From Microbacterium oxydans (GTDB taxonomy: Bacteria > Actinomycetota > Actinomycetes > Actinomycetales > Microbacteriaceae), in NCBI RefSeq assembly GCF_006540085.1, contig NZ_BJOG01000001.1, positions 868,001 to 932,000 of the forward strand: a stretch of 64,000 nt of DNA, in the 5' to 3' direction. The position numbers and the translations under genes are program-made. How positions within the stretch are numbered: the first letter of the stretch is position 1; every line of letters starts with the position of its first letter. This document shows, piece after piece, positions 1 to 8,961 of the stretch. Under the pieces are notes generated by a model that saw only the letters and a list, made by a program, of their open reading frames with translations, did no database searches and was not told the DNA's origin.

Positions 1-197
1 GCGTGATCGGCTTCGACGACGTGCCGGATGCGGCGAACTACCGCCCTCCACTGACCACCATCCGGCAGGACTTCACGGCCCTCGCCCAGTGCGCGGTCTC
101 GTCGTTGATCGACGCCATCGAAGGGGTGTCGAAGGCTCGCGCCGCCTCGGTCGTCGGAACCGAGCTCGTCGAGCGCGCCAGCACGACATCGCGCTGA
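1..197 (+). CDS. LacI-family transcriptional regulator, C-terminal fragment cut by the window edge
   Basis: Only the last 65 or so residues are present; the gene begins to the left of the window. The visible part has the GFDDVP motif typical of the C-terminal effector-binding core of LacI/GalR repressors, followed by the usual PPLTTIRQDF stretch. No DNA-binding domain can be seen here. It stands just upstream of a sugar or polyol catabolic operon with a LacI-type operator at 256-269, so it may regulate that operon, although a second LacI gene at 3631 is an equal candidate. Confidence 0.85.
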   Translation, partial: VIGFDDVPDAANYRPPLTTIRQDFTALAQCAVSSLIDAIEGVSKARAASVVGTELVERASTTSR

Positions 198-255
198 CCG
201 TCACACCCTCCTGATGCGCCTGTTGCAGTTCGCCTCGATGTCGTGCCATGATGCC

Positions 256-269
256 GGAAAGCGTTTTCC
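256..269. promoter_or_regulatory. Candidate LacI-family operator upstream of the oxidoreductase operon
   Basis: GGAAAGCGTTTTCC is a 14-bp near-palindrome (12 of 14 positions symmetric) with the central CG typical of LacI/GalR operators. It lies about 75 bp before the first gene of the operon. Binding by either nearby LacI protein is inferred. Confidence 0.5.
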
Positions 270-344
270 CATCTGGTGGCCTACCAGCAGGTCCGACCAC
301 CGGGGAAGCGCACCGACGGCCTCCTGCGACAGAAACGGAACACC

Positions 345-1508
345 ATGGCACAGGCGAACACCCGCGAGATCGGGATCATCATGAACGGCGTCTCCGGGCG
401 CATGGGCTACCGGCAGCATCTGGTGCGCTCGATCCTCGCGATCCGCGAGGAGGGCGGCATCGAACTCGCCGACGGCTCCCGCATCACGGTGAAGCCGATC
501 CTGGTCGGACGCAACGAGGCCAAGCTGGCCGAGCTGGCGGCGAAGCACGGCATCGACGACTACACGACCGATCTCGACGCGGCGCTCGCCGACCCGCAGT
601 GGGAGATCTACGCCGACTTCCTCGTGACCAAGGCCCGCGCCTCCGCGATCCGCAAGGCCATCGCCGCAGGGAAGGCGATCTATACGGAGAAGCCCACTGC
701 GGAGTCGCTCGAGGAGGCACTCGAGCTCGCGCGCCTGGCGGACGAGGCGGGCGTCAAGACCGGCGTCGTGCACGACAAGCTGTATCTCCCCGGTCTGCAG
801 AAGCTCAAGCGCCTGATCGACTCCGGATTCTTCGGCCGCATCCTCTCCGTACGCGGCGAGTTCGGGTACTGGGTGTTCGAGGGCGACTGGCAGCCCGCGC
901 AGCGTCCGAGCTGGAACTACCGCACCGAGGACGGCGGCGGCATCATCACAGACATGTTCCCGCACTGGAACTACGTGCTGGAGAACCTGTTCGGCGAGGT
1001 CAAGAGCGTGTACGCGCAGGCCGCCGTGCACATCGCCGACCGCTGGGACGAGAAGGGCGAGCACTACACCGCCACTGCGGAGGACGCTGCGTACGGGATC
1101 TTCGAGATCGAGGGCGGCGTGATCGCCGAGATCAACTCCTCCTGGACCGTGCGCGTGAACCGCGACGAGCTCGTCGAGTTCCAGGTCGACGGCACCCACG
1201 GATCCGCCGTGGTCGGACTGTTCGGCGCGAAGATCCAGCCGCGCAACGCCACCCCGAAGCCCGTGTGGAACCCCGACCTCGAGGACACGCGCGACTACGA
1301 CGCCGACTGGCAGGACGTGCCGACCAACGACGTCTTCCTCAACGGCTTCCGCCAGCAGTGGCAGGAGTATCTGGTCTCCTACGTCGAGGGCACCGAATAC
1401 CCGTTCGACCTGCTCGCCGGTGCACGGGGTGTGCAGTTCGCCGAGGCGGGACTGACCTCCAGCGCCGAGGGTCGCAAGATCGCCCTGTCGCCGCTGACCC
1501 TGGGCTGA
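345..1508 (+). CDS. Gfo/Idh/MocA-family NAD(P)-dependent oxidoreductase
   Basis: About 387 residues. The N-terminal part is a Rossmann-like fold (IGIIMNGVSGRMG, a variant of the usual GxGxxG), with YTEKPTA at the position of the family's conserved EKP motif, and a C-terminal substrate domain of the GFO_IDH_MocA type. It should oxidise or reduce a sugar, inositol or related polyol with NAD(P); the substrate cannot be read from sequence. I chose the ATG at 345 because the family N-terminus starts there; an upstream in-frame ATG at 276 would add 23 unlikely residues. It leads a tightly spaced operon with the DUF993 protein and the isomerase, which suggests one catabolic pathway under LacI control. 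Confidence 0.85.
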   Translation: MAQANTREIGIIMNGVSGRMGYRQHLVRSILAIREEGGIELADGSRITVKPILVGRNEAKLAELAAKHGIDDYTTDLDAALADPQWEIYADFLVTKARASAIRKAIAAGKAIYTEKPTAESLEEALELARLADEAGVKTGVVHDKLYLPGLQKLKRLIDSGFFGRILSVRGEFGYWVFEGDWQPAQRPSWNYRTEDGGGIITDMFPHWNYVLENLFGEVKSVYAQAAVHIADRWDEKGEHYTATAEDAAYGIFEIEGGVIAEINSSWTVRVNRDELVEFQVDGTHGSAVVGLFGAKIQPRNATPKPVWNPDLEDTRDYDADWQDVPTNDVFLNGFRQQWQEYLVSYVEGTEYPFDLLAGARGVQFAEAGLTSSAEGRKIALSPLTLG

Positions 1509-1515
1509 GGCGCGC

Positions 1516-2679
1516 ATGAGCACTCTGCGCCTCCTCCGCCCCAGCGGTGAGACGTTCGCCGCCGCCCTCAACGACTCGGGCGCATACGCCCGCCCGACGA
1601 CGCCGCTGCAGAGTCGTGTCGCCTACGCCGCTGCACACGTCGTGCCGAAGGTGCATGCCGACAACACCCCGGGACAGCCCGCCGACATCGACTGGGATTC
1701 CACCCTCGCCTTCCGCCGCAACGTGTACTCCTGGGGTCTCGGCGTCGCCGACGCGATGGACACGGCGCAGCGGAACATGGGTCTCGATGCCGCAGCCACC
1801 CGTGAGCTGATCGCCCGCAGCGCTCAGGTCGCGCGCGAGGAGGGCGGTTCGGTCGTCGTCGGCGTCAACACCGACCACATCGCCGAGACGCACATCCCCC
1901 TCGAGCAGGTGATCACGGCCTACACCGAGCAGTTGCACTTCACCGAGGAGCAGGGCGCCGGACCCGTGCTGATGGCCTCGCGCCACCTCGCCCGTGTCGC
2001 CGCCGACGCCGCCGATTACCGCCGCGTGTATCGGGAGGTGCTCTCGCGCGCGACGACCCCCGTGGTGCTGCACTGGCTGGGTACGGCTTTCGACCCCGAG
2101 CTCGCCGGCTACTTCGGTGCGGAGGATTGGCAGACGGCGTCCGAGGTGCTGCTGCAGATCATCGCCGAGAGCCCTGGCAAGGTCGCGGGTGTCAAGATGA
2201 GCCTGCTGAACGCCGACTCCGAGATCGCGGTGCGCTCGCGCCTCCCCGAGGAGGTCAGGATGTTCACCGGCGATGACTTCAACTACGTGGACCTGATCGA
2301 CGGCGCTGCGGACCGTGCCCACTCCGACGCGCTGCTGGGAGCCTTCGCCGCGATCACCCCTGTCGCGTCCGCGGCGATCCAGGCGTTGGATGCGGGTGAC
2401 GCTGCGGAGTACCGGCGGGTCCTCGGTCCGACCGAGGCACTGAGCAGGCAGGTGTTCGCGGCACCCACCTTCTACTACAAGACGGGTGTGGCGTTCCTCT
2501 CCTGGTTGAACGGGCACCAGCCCGCGTTCCAGATGGTCGGCGGGCTGCATTCCGCGCGCAGCCTGCCGCATCTGAGCCGCATCGTCGAGCTCGCGAACGA
2601 CTCGCTCGCGCTCGAGCAGCCCGACCTCGCCCGCGAGCGGTGGCACAGCATGTTGCGTGTGAACGGAGTGGACGCATGA
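1516..2679 (+). CDS. DUF993 family protein, dihydrodipicolinate-synthase-like aldolase
   Basis: 387 residues starting 7 nt after the dehydrogenase stop. The sequence fits the DUF993 group, distant relatives of dihydrodipicolinate synthase/N-acetylneuraminate lyase TIM barrels. Features include the TPVVLHWLGTAFDPELAGY segment, a VAGVKMSLLN strand where the Schiff-base Lys of the superfamily would be expected, and MFTGDDFNYVDLI. A retro-aldol or dehydration step on a keto sugar acid is the likely role, but I know of no biochemical demonstration for the family. The stop overlaps the start of the next gene by 4 nt, so translation is coupled. Confidence 0.75.
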   Translation: MSTLRLLRPSGETFAAALNDSGAYARPTTPLQSRVAYAAAHVVPKVHADNTPGQPADIDWDSTLAFRRNVYSWGLGVADAMDTAQRNMGLDAAATRELIARSAQVAREEGGSVVVGVNTDHIAETHIPLEQVITAYTEQLHFTEEQGAGPVLMASRHLARVAADAADYRRVYREVLSRATTPVVLHWLGTAFDPELAGYFGAEDWQTASEVLLQIIAESPGKVAGVKMSLLNADSEIAVRSRLPEEVRMFTGDDFNYVDLIDGAADRAHSDALLGAFAAITPVASAAIQALDAGDAAEYRRVLGPTEALSRQVFAAPTFYYKTGVAFLSWLNGHQPAFQMVGGLHSARSLPHLSRIVELANDSLALEQPDLARERWHSMLRVNGVDA

Positions 2680-3554
2680 CCCGCGAAGCGCAGACTCCGG
2701 ATCCGCGACTGTCGATCAATCAGGCGACCATCAAGCACGCCGACCTCGCGACGGCGCTGCGGGTCACGGCCGCCGCCGGCGTACGGTCGATCGGACTCTG
2801 GCGTGAGCCCGTGAACGACGTCGGGCTCGACGTCGCGGCGCGGATGCTCCGAGACTCGGGGCTCCGGTTCTCGACGCACTGCCGAGGCGGATTCTTCACG
2901 CTGCCGGACGGCCCGGAGAGGCGCGCGGCGCTCGACGACAACCGCCGTGCGATCGAGGAGACGGCGACGCTCGCGGCCGCGGGAGCCGCGGGATCCACCG
3001 CTGTGCTGGTGCTCGTCGCCGGGGGGCTGCCCGCGGGATCGCGCGACCTGATCGGAGCGCGCGAGCGCGTGCGCGATGCCATCGGCGTGCTGGCCCCCGA
3101 GGCGAAGGCGGCGGGTGTGACGCTCGCGATCGAGCCGCTGCACCCGATGTACGCCTCCGATCGCGCCGTCGTCTCGACGCTCGGTCAGGCGCTCGACATC
3201 GCGGGCGACTTCGAGCCCGATGTGGTGGGCGCGGCCGTCGACACGTTCCACATCTGGTGGGATCCGCAGGTGCTCGAGCAGATCGCGCGCGCCGGCCGGG
3301 AGGGACGCATCGCCACGTACCAGGTGTGCGACTGGAAGACGCCCCTCGCGGACGATGTGCTGCTCTCACGGCACTACACCGGCGACGGGGTGATCGACTT
3401 CGCCTCGCTCACGCGCGCCGTGATCGCGACCGGATACGACCGTGACATCGAGGTCGAGATCTTCAACGCCGACATCTGGGCGGACGCTCCGGATCACGTC
3501 GTACGGCGGACTGCCGAGACGTTCGCCGAAGCCGTCTCCCCGTACCTGAGGTGA
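2676..3554 (+). CDS. Sugar phosphate isomerase/epimerase family protein (xylose-isomerase-like TIM barrel)
   Basis: About 292 residues. It has the AP-endonuclease-2/xylose-isomerase-like barrel: an N-terminal SINQATIK strand, LAIEPLHPMY carrying the metal-binding Glu, VGAAVDTFHIWWDP with Asp and His ligands, and VEVEIFNADIW with the last Glu. This family interconverts keto and aldo sugars or acts as inosose dehydratase or isomerase. The ATG at 2676 overlaps the previous stop (ATGA), which favours it over an upstream in-frame ATG. It is the third gene of the operon and probably supplies the isomerisation step. Confidence 0.8.
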   Translation: MTREAQTPDPRLSINQATIKHADLATALRVTAAAGVRSIGLWREPVNDVGLDVAARMLRDSGLRFSTHCRGGFFTLPDGPERRAALDDNRRAIEETATLAAAGAAGSTAVLVLVAGGLPAGSRDLIGARERVRDAIGVLAPEAKAAGVTLAIEPLHPMYASDRAVVSTLGQALDIAGDFEPDVVGAAVDTFHIWWDPQVLEQIARAGREGRIATYQVCDWKTPLADDVLLSRHYTGDGVIDFASLTRAVIATGYDRDIEVEIFNADIWADAPDHVVRRTAETFAEAVSPYLR

Positions 3555-3617
3555 GGATGTCCGGTCGCCGGCGCCGCGTCGTCCCTCGCGGTGATGCTGA
3601 GGCGGGACCGTGGCAAG

Positions 3618-3623
3618 TAGGAT
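3618..3623 (+). promoter_or_regulatory. -10 box of a leaderless promoter for the LacI gene
   Basis: TAGGAT ends 7 nt before the ATG at 3631, so transcription would begin at the start codon itself. There is no Shine-Dalgarno sequence. Confidence 0.55.
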
Positions 3624-3630
3624 CTGGGTC

Positions 3631-4695
3631 ATGACCAAGCCCGCAACGTCCGCGGAGCGGCCAGCGCGGTCTCCGCGTCATGTGCGAGGGCCCGCCCCCA
3701 CCCTGCACGACGTCGCACGCGAGGCGGGGGTCTCGCTCGCGACCGCATCGCGCGTGCTGAACGGCTCCGAGCGGAAGGTCGCCGAGTCGTTCCGGGAACG
3801 GGTGGAGTCCGCGGCCGGGAAGCTGGGGTACACCGCCAACGTCTCGGCCCAGTCGATCGCGAAGGGCACGTCGCCGGTCATCGCCCTGCTCGTCGCCGAC
3901 ATCGCCGACCCCTATTTCGGACAGATCGCGTCAGGCGTCGCCAGGGGAGCGGACGAGGAGGGGCTGGTCGTGACGATCGCGATCACCGAGAGGGACCAGG
4001 CGCGGGAGGCGCGGATCGTGCGCGCCCTGCGCGGGCAGCGGCCCCGAGGCCTGATCCTGGCCGCCTCTCGCACACAGGAGGCCACAGAGGCCGAGACCGC
4101 GCACGAGCTCGCGGAGTTCGTGAGGCAGGGCGGCCGCGTCGTGGCGTTCGGACCAGACGGCGAGGGAGAGCGTCACATCGAGATCGACAACCGCTCCGGT
4201 GCGGAGGCGTTGGGTCGTCTGATGGCAGAGCGCGGATACCGCCGTGCCATCGTTCTCGGCGCGGCGGACGGGGTGCGCACATCGGATGATCGTCTCGTCG
4301 GCTTCCGCGCGAGTTTCGAGCAGGCGGGTGGCGTCGTCGAGAGCGTGCATCGTGGCGACTTCCGCCGGGAGTCCGGGGCTGCCGGGATGAGGGCGGCCCT
4401 CGACCGCGGAGTGGAGGCCGGCACCCTCGTGTTCGCGATCAGCGACGTGGTGGCGCTCGGGGCGATGTCCGCGATCCGTGACGCGGGGCGCGAGATCGGC
4501 ACCGACATCGCGGTCTGCGGTTTCGACGATGTCCCCGCGAGCAGCGATGTCTCCCCGGCACTGACGACGGTGCGTGTGCCGTTGAGCGACGTCGGGTACC
4601 AGGCGTTCCGCGCGACGGTCGACGTCGAGTGGGTGCAGGCCCCGTTGCCGCTCGAGGTCATCGTGCGTGCCAGCACTCCGATGGTCGGCTCGTGA
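3631..4695 (+). CDS. LacI-family transcriptional regulator
   Basis: About 354 residues. The N-terminal helix-turn-helix is classical: TLHDVAREAGVSLATASRVL followed by the hinge helix around residue 60. The rest is a periplasmic-binding-like effector domain (VIALLVADIADPYFGQI, VCGFDDVPASSDVSPALTTV). It should bind an operator such as 256-269 and release it on binding a sugar or metabolite. The ATG at 3631 is chosen because a -10 box lies exactly 7 nt upstream; a GTG at 3610 is in frame but would start inside the promoter. The glycerate kinase start overlaps its stop by 4 nt, so the two are co-translated. Confidence 0.9.
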   Translation: MTKPATSAERPARSPRHVRGPAPTLHDVAREAGVSLATASRVLNGSERKVAESFRERVESAAGKLGYTANVSAQSIAKGTSPVIALLVADIADPYFGQIASGVARGADEEGLVVTIAITERDQAREARIVRALRGQRPRGLILAASRTQEATEAETAHELAEFVRQGGRVVAFGPDGEGERHIEIDNRSGAEALGRLMAERGYRRAIVLGAADGVRTSDDRLVGFRASFEQAGGVVESVHRGDFRRESGAAGMRAALDRGVEAGTLVFAISDVVALGAMSAIRDAGREIGTDIAVCGFDDVPASSDVSPALTTVRVPLSDVGYQAFRATVDVEWVQAPLPLEVIVRASTPMVGS

Positions 4696-5843
4696 CCAGG
4701 GTCGTGCTGGCCCCCGACAGCTTCAAGGGCACGGTCGCCGCGGTGGAGGCGGCCGTCGCGCTCGCGGAGGGCTGGGCATCGGTCGAACCCGAGGCTGAGT
4801 TCGTGCATCGACCGATGGCAGACGGTGGTGAGGGGACCGTTGCGGCTTTCGAAGCGGCGGTGCCAGGCGCGGTGCGGATGCCCCTCGCGGTCGACGGGCC
4901 TGCCGGGGTGCGGGTCGACACCTTCTGGCTGTTGCTGCCGCCGACGGTCGACGCCCCCGACGGCACAGGTGTGATCGACCTCGCCTCGACCTCGGGCATC
5001 GAGCTGCTGCAGGAGCTGCGTCCCTGGGATGCGGATACGACCGGCCTCGGCCAGGCCCTGGCCGCAGCCATCGATCATGGTGTCTCACGCCTCGTCGTCG
5101 GCATCGGCTCCAGCGCGTCCACCGATGGAGGCACCGGGATGCTCTCGGCCCTCGGCGCGCGGTTCCTCGATGCCACCGGCGTTCCGGTCGCTCGCGGCGC
5201 GCGTGGCCTCGCAGACATCGCGTCCGCCGATCTCACCGGGCTGCGCGCGGCACCCGACGTGCGGGTGCTCACCGACGTCACGAATCCGCTCACCGGCCCG
5301 CGCGGTGCGGCCGCGGTGTTCGGCCCCCAGAAGGGGCTGCGATCGGTCGACGACATCGCCATCGTCGACGACGGCCTCGGCCGGCTCGCCGAACTGCTCG
5401 CCATCGATCCCGCAGGGCCAGGCTACGGCGCGGCCGGCGGAACCGGAGCAGCCCTCGTCGCGTGGGGTGGCGAGCTCGCTCCCGGTGCCGCGGAGGTCGC
5501 CGAGCTCATGGGTCTCGCCGATGCGCTCTCCGATGCCGACGCGATCATCACGGGGGAGGGGTCGTACGACGGCCAGTCCGGAGACGGCAAGGTGCCGTCG
5601 TTCCTCGCGAATCTCGCGGCCGAGGCCGGAGCCGTGGCGATGCTGGCGGCAGGGCGGGTCACCGCAGACGCCGACACCTCGTCGTTCGCCGACGTCGCGT
5701 CTCTCACCGCGCTGGCCGGTTCGTCGGAGGCGGCGCTGGCCGAACCCGTCCGCTGGTTGCGCGCCGCCGGCGCCGTTCTGGCTCGCACCGCCGCAGCTCG
5801 CACCGCCGCAGCTCGCACCGCATCTGCAGGCGAACCGTCCTGA
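4692..5843 (+). CDS. Glycerate kinase (GarK/GlxK type)
   Basis: About 383 residues of the glycerate kinase family that phosphorylates D-glycerate with ATP. Visible family marks are LAPDSFKGT at the N-terminus, MADGGEGT, the GIGSSASTDGGTGML glycine-rich loop and ITGEGSYDGQSGDGK near the C-terminus. The GTG start overlaps the stop of the LacI gene. The product would enter glycolysis as 2-phosphoglycerate, a plausible end step for the catabolic operon to its left. The C-terminus has an odd tail of repeated A-R-T-A-A units encoded by a 15-bp tandem repeat, probably not catalytic. Confidence 0.88.
   Translation: MTRVVLAPDSFKGTVAAVEAAVALAEGWASVEPEAEFVHRPMADGGEGTVAAFEAAVPGAVRMPLAVDGPAGVRVDTFWLLLPPTVDAPDGTGVIDLASTSGIELLQELRPWDADTTGLGQALAAAIDHGVSRLVVGIGSSASTDGGTGMLSALGARFLDATGVPVARGARGLADIASADLTGLRAAPDVRVLTDVTNPLTGPRGAAAVFGPQKGLRSVDDIAIVDDGLGRLAELLAIDPAGPGYGAAGGTGAALVAWGGELAPGAAEVAELMGLADALSDADAIITGEGSYDGQSGDGKVPSFLANLAAEAGAVAMLAAGRVTADADTSSFADVASLTALAGSSEAALAEPVRWLRAAGAVLARTAAARTAAARTASAGEPS
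5781..5825 (+). repeat. 15-bp tandem repeat in the 3' end of the glycerate kinase gene
   Basis: GCTCGCACCGCCGCA occurs twice exactly (5781-5795, 5796-5810) and a third time with a changed end (5811-5825). The length is a multiple of three, so unit gain or loss keeps the frame. Confidence 0.9.
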
Positions 5844-5874
5844 CCGCCGGCGCGAGACCGACGGTCCGCCGCCG

Positions 5875-7518
5875 TCAGTCGCCGAGCGCGGCGGAGACCA
5901 CGGCGCGTGCTTCGGCCTGCACCTCGGCGAGGTGCTCAGGACCGCGCAGGCTCTCCGCATAGAGCTTGTAGACGTCTTCGGTGCCCGAAGGGCGAGCGGC
6001 GAACCAGGCGTGCTCGGTCTGCACCTTGAGGCCGCCGATCGCCGCACCGTTGCCAGGGGCGTGCGACAGCTTCGCCGTGATGTCCTCGCCGGCGAGCGCG
6101 GTCGCCGTCACCGCCTCGGGAGCGAGCTTGCCGAGGGTCGCCTTCTGCTCCGGGGTCGCCGGAGCGTCGACGCGCTGATACGCCGATGCGCCGAAGGCGG
6201 TCTCCAGCTCGTGGTACCGCTCCGAGGGGGTCTTCCCGGTGACGGCGATGATCTCGGCGGCCAGCAGGCACAGCAGGATGCCGTCCTTGTCCGTGGACCA
6301 AACCGAGCCGTCCTTGCGGAGGAACGAGGCACCGGCCGACTCCTCCCCGCCGAACGCGACCGAGCCGTCGAGCAGCCCGGGGACGAACCACTTGAATCCG
6401 ACCGGAACCTCCAGCAGGCGCCGTCCGAGCGACTCGGCGACGCGGTCGATGATCATGGACGAGACCAGCGTCTTGCCGATCGCGGCGTCGCGGGGCCACC
6501 CCTCACGGTGCGAGAACAGGTAGTCGATGGCGACCGCGAGGTAGTGGTTCGGGTTCATCAGTCCGGCGTCCGGGGTCACGATCCCGTGCCGGTCGGCGTC
6601 GGCGTCGTTCCCGGTGAGGACGTCGTAGGAGCCCTTCTTCGCGACCAGGGATGCCATCGCCGAAGGGGACGACGGATCCATCCGGATCTTCTCGTCCCAG
6701 TCGAGCGTCATGAAGCGCCATGTCGGGTCGACCTCGGGGTTCACGACGGTGAGGTCGAGGTCGTGCATCTCGGCGATCAGCGACCAGTACTCGACGGAGG
6801 CTCCGCCCAGCGGGTCGGCGCCGATGCTGACGCCGGCGCTGCGGATCGCATCGATGTCGATGATCGACGGCAGATCGCGCACGTAGGCGTCACGGAAGTC
6901 GTAGCCGGTGAGGGAGTCCCAGTCGATGTCGGCGAAGCGCTCCAGCTTCACGCCCTCGAGCCCCGCGGCGATCAGGGTGTTCGCCCGGTCGGCGATCCAG
7001 CTTGTCGCGTCGGTGTCGGCGGGCCCGCCGTGCGGAGGGTTGTACTTGAAGCCGCCGTCGCGCGGAGGGTTGTGCGAGGGGGTGACGACGATGCCGTCGG
7101 CGCGACCGGGGTCGTCTGCCGCCTTGCCGCGGTTGTAGGTGAGGATCGCGTGGCTGAGGGCCGGAGTCGGCACCCACGAGTCGCGGGAGTCGACGCGCAC
7201 GTCGATGCCGTTCGCGAGCAGCACCTCGATCGCGCTGCGCTCGGCGGGGAGCGACAGCGCGTGCGTGTCGCGTCCGAGGAACAGCGGACCGGTGATCCCC
7301 TGCGCGTCGCGGTAGTCGACGATCGCCTGCGTCGTGGCGAGGATGTGGTTCTCGTTGAAGCTGTTCGACAGCGACGATCCGCGATGGCCGCTGGTGCCGA
7401 ACACGACGCGCTCTGCGGCCACCTCCGGGTTCGGCGTGCGGTCGTAGTAGGCGGCGATCAGTTCGTCGACGTCGATCAGGTCACTTTCCTCCGCGGGGAG
7501 GCCGGCACGGCTCGTCAT
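5875..7518 (-). CDS. pgm: Phosphoglucomutase, alpha-D-glucose phosphate-specific
   Basis: About 547 residues, the usual size of the bacterial Pgm. It interconverts glucose 1-phosphate and glucose 6-phosphate in glycogen and cell-wall sugar metabolism. Family marks: [12 protein letters not shown] near the N-terminus, [13 protein letters not shown] with the catalytic phosphoserine, [13 protein letters not shown] as the metal-binding loop, [12 protein letters not shown] for sugar recognition and [12 protein letters not shown] at the phosphate-binding C-terminus. The ATG at 7518 gives the family length; an in-frame start at 7713 would overlap the pheA promoter. No spaced ribosome binding site is seen, and CAGACT lies 6 nt upstream, so it may be leaderless. 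It diverges from pheA. Confidence 0.95.
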   Translation of the reverse strand: MTSRAGLPAEESDLIDVDELIAAYYDRTPNPEVAAERVVFGTSGHRGSSLSNSFNENHILATTQAIVDYRDAQGITGPLFLGRDTHALSLPAERSAIEVLLANGIDVRVDSRDSWVPTPALSHAILTYNRGKAADDPGRADGIVVTPSHNPPRDGGFKYNPPHGGPADTDATSWIADRANTLIAAGLEGVKLERFADIDWDSLTGYDFRDAYVRDLPSIIDIDAIRSAGVSIGADPLGGASVEYWSLIAEMHDLDLTVVNPEVDPTWRFMTLDWDEKIRMDPSSPSAMASLVAKKGSYDVLTGNDADADRHGIVTPDAGLMNPNHYLAVAIDYLFSHREGWPRDAAIGKTLVSSMIIDRVAESLGRRLLEVPVGFKWFVPGLLDGSVAFGGEESAGASFLRKDGSVWSTDKDGILLCLLAAEIIAVTGKTPSERYHELETAFGASAYQRVDAPATPEQKATLGKLAPEAVTATALAGEDITAKLSHAPGNGAAIGGLKVQTEHAWFAARPSGTEDVYKLYAESLRGPEHLAEVQAEARAVVSAALGD

Positions 7519-7591
7519 CCTCTCAGTCTGCCCCCTGTTCGGCGTGATCGCATCCGGAAGAGGCCCTCTTCCTCTCCCGCCTCGCCGTTCT

Positions 7592-7645
7592 CGTCGCGAT
7601 ATGACAGCCAGAACCGCCGACGAAGGTGGAATATTGCGACGGGAG
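7592..7645. repeat. Degenerate copy of the palindromic element seen at 57717-57782
   Basis: The left half begins CGTCGCGATATGACAGCC and 22 bases (7592-7613) are identical to the other copy. The right half (about 7628-7645, ending TTGCGACGGGAG) pairs only imperfectly. It sits between the divergent pgm and pheA genes. Confidence 0.75.
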
Positions 7646-7683
7646 GGGAAGTCACGCGGGGGAGCGGCGCCGTCACCGAGGGA

Positions 7684-7689
7684 TAAGGT
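7684..7689 (+). promoter_or_regulatory. -10 box of a leaderless pheA promoter
   Basis: TAAGGT ends 7 nt before the GTG at 7697. This decides between two in-frame GTG codons (7688 and 7697) in favour of the second. Confidence 0.55.
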
Positions 7690-7696
7690 GAAACCC

Positions 7697-8638
7697 GTGA
7701 CTGAACGCCGCACCTACAGCTATCTCGGCCCCGCCGGCACCTTCACGGAGGCGGCGCTCGATCAGGTGGCCGAGGCCCGCGGGCAGGACTGGCGCCCCGT
7801 GCACAATGTGGGCGAGGCCCTCGCCGACGTGCTCGAGGGGCGCAGCGACGCCGCGATGATCGCGATCGAGAACTCGATCGAGGGAGGGGTGTCCACCACG
7901 CAGGACGCTCTGGCGACCCTCCCCGGTCTGCGCATCATCGGCGAGTACCTGGTGCGGGTGAACTTCGTGCTGGTCGCCCCGCGCGGCACGACGCTCGACC
8001 AGGTCGAGGTCATCGCGGCGCATCCCGTCGCCTACGCGCAGTGCCACGGCTGGCTCGGCGCGCACCTGCCGTCGCACTCGCACGTGCCGGCCTCGAGCAA
8101 CGTCGCCTCCGCGATCGGCGTCCTCGACGGAACGCTGCCCGCCCAGGCCGCCATCGCGGCTCCCGGCATCGTGAACCACTACGACGTCGATGTGCTGGCG
8201 GAAGGCATCGGCGACAACGCGCAGGCGGTGACCCGTTTCGTGCTGGTCACCCGCACCACCCGCTCACCGGAACCGACCGGTGCAGATAAGACGTCCCTGA
8301 TCGTCGAGCTTCCGCACGACCACCCCGGATCGCTCCTGGAGATGCTCGAGCAATTCTCCACCCGCGGTATCAACCTGTCGCTCATCGAGTCTCGGCCCAT
8401 CGGCGATGAGTTGGGTCGCTACCGGTTCGTGATCGACGCCGACGGCCACATCGAGCACGAGCGCATGGCCGATGCGCTGCTCGGCATCCGCCGGTTCAGT
8501 CCCCGCGTCGTGTTCCTCGGGTCGTACCCGCGGGCGGACCGTCAGATCGTGCAGTACCCTGACCGCTACTCGGACGACGTGTTCGTCGAGGCGCGCGATT
8601 GGCTCCGCGGGATCCTCTCCGGCGAACCGGAGTCCTGA
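7697..8638 (+). CDS. pheA: Prephenate dehydratase
   Basis: About 313 residues. It converts prephenate to phenylpyruvate in phenylalanine synthesis. The N-terminal catalytic domain shows [31 protein letters not shown] and TRFVLVTR with the conserved Thr-Arg-Phe. The C-terminal ACT domain has [19 protein letters not shown] and the [17 protein letters not shown] motif that binds phenylalanine for feedback inhibition. There is no chorismate mutase domain, as is usual for actinobacterial PheA. The GTG at 7697 is chosen because of the -10 box 7 nt upstream. Confidence 0.95.
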   Translation: MTERRTYSYLGPAGTFTEAALDQVAEARGQDWRPVHNVGEALADVLEGRSDAAMIAIENSIEGGVSTTQDALATLPGLRIIGEYLVRVNFVLVAPRGTTLDQVEVIAAHPVAYAQCHGWLGAHLPSHSHVPASSNVASAIGVLDGTLPAQAAIAAPGIVNHYDVDVLAEGIGDNAQAVTRFVLVTRTTRSPEPTGADKTSLIVELPHDHPGSLLEMLEQFSTRGINLSLIESRPIGDELGRYRFVIDADGHIEHERMADALLGIRRFSPRVVFLGSYPRADRQIVQYPDRYSDDVFVEARDWLRGILSGEPES

Positions 8639-8668
8639 CTCTCCCGGTCCGTCAGGCCGTCGAGCCGC

Positions 8669-8878
8669 TCAGTGCTCCTGGAAGCGCGGCCAGTCGCTCC
8701 CCGGCGTCATGTGCGAATGCAGCGCACCCTTCGCCGAGGCGAGGCTCGGGTAGGTGCCCGTCGTCGCGTCGGCCCCGACCATCGTGACCGTGTAGCCGTC
8801 CTCGTCGTGGCGGATGCTGCCCACAACGCCGTTGCGTCCGTAGGCCACCCAGAGTGCGAGTGTCTTCGTGGTGCTCAT
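8669..8878 (-). CDS. Small protein of unknown function, 69 residues
   Basis: Soluble and without a signal peptide. GAGAGGGG lies upstream of the ATG and can serve as ribosome binding site. The middle follows a G-x-I ... DGY ... GTYPSLASAKGAL pattern that predicts strands followed by a helix. The same pattern occurs in the 84-residue protein at 43804 (G-Y-I ... DGEY ... GDFPTLRAATAAV), which suggests a shared small fold. I do not recognise a named family. Confidence 0.65.
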   Translation of the reverse strand: MSTTKTLALWVAYGRNGVVGSIRHDEDGYTVTMVGADATTGTYPSLASAKGALHSHMTPGSDWPRFQEH

Positions 8879-8961
8879 CGTCGAACCCCTCTCTCTGCCG
8901 CCGAGGCTACGCCTGCCCGCAGGGGAAGGCCAGGGCTTGACAAGCGGCCATCACTGTCGGC

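Noticed and set aside
5029..7686. An 885-codon plus-strand open frame across glycerate kinase and opposite pgm
   Set aside because: It overlaps two well-supported genes in other frames and its product is low-complexity Arg/Ala/Pro sequence.
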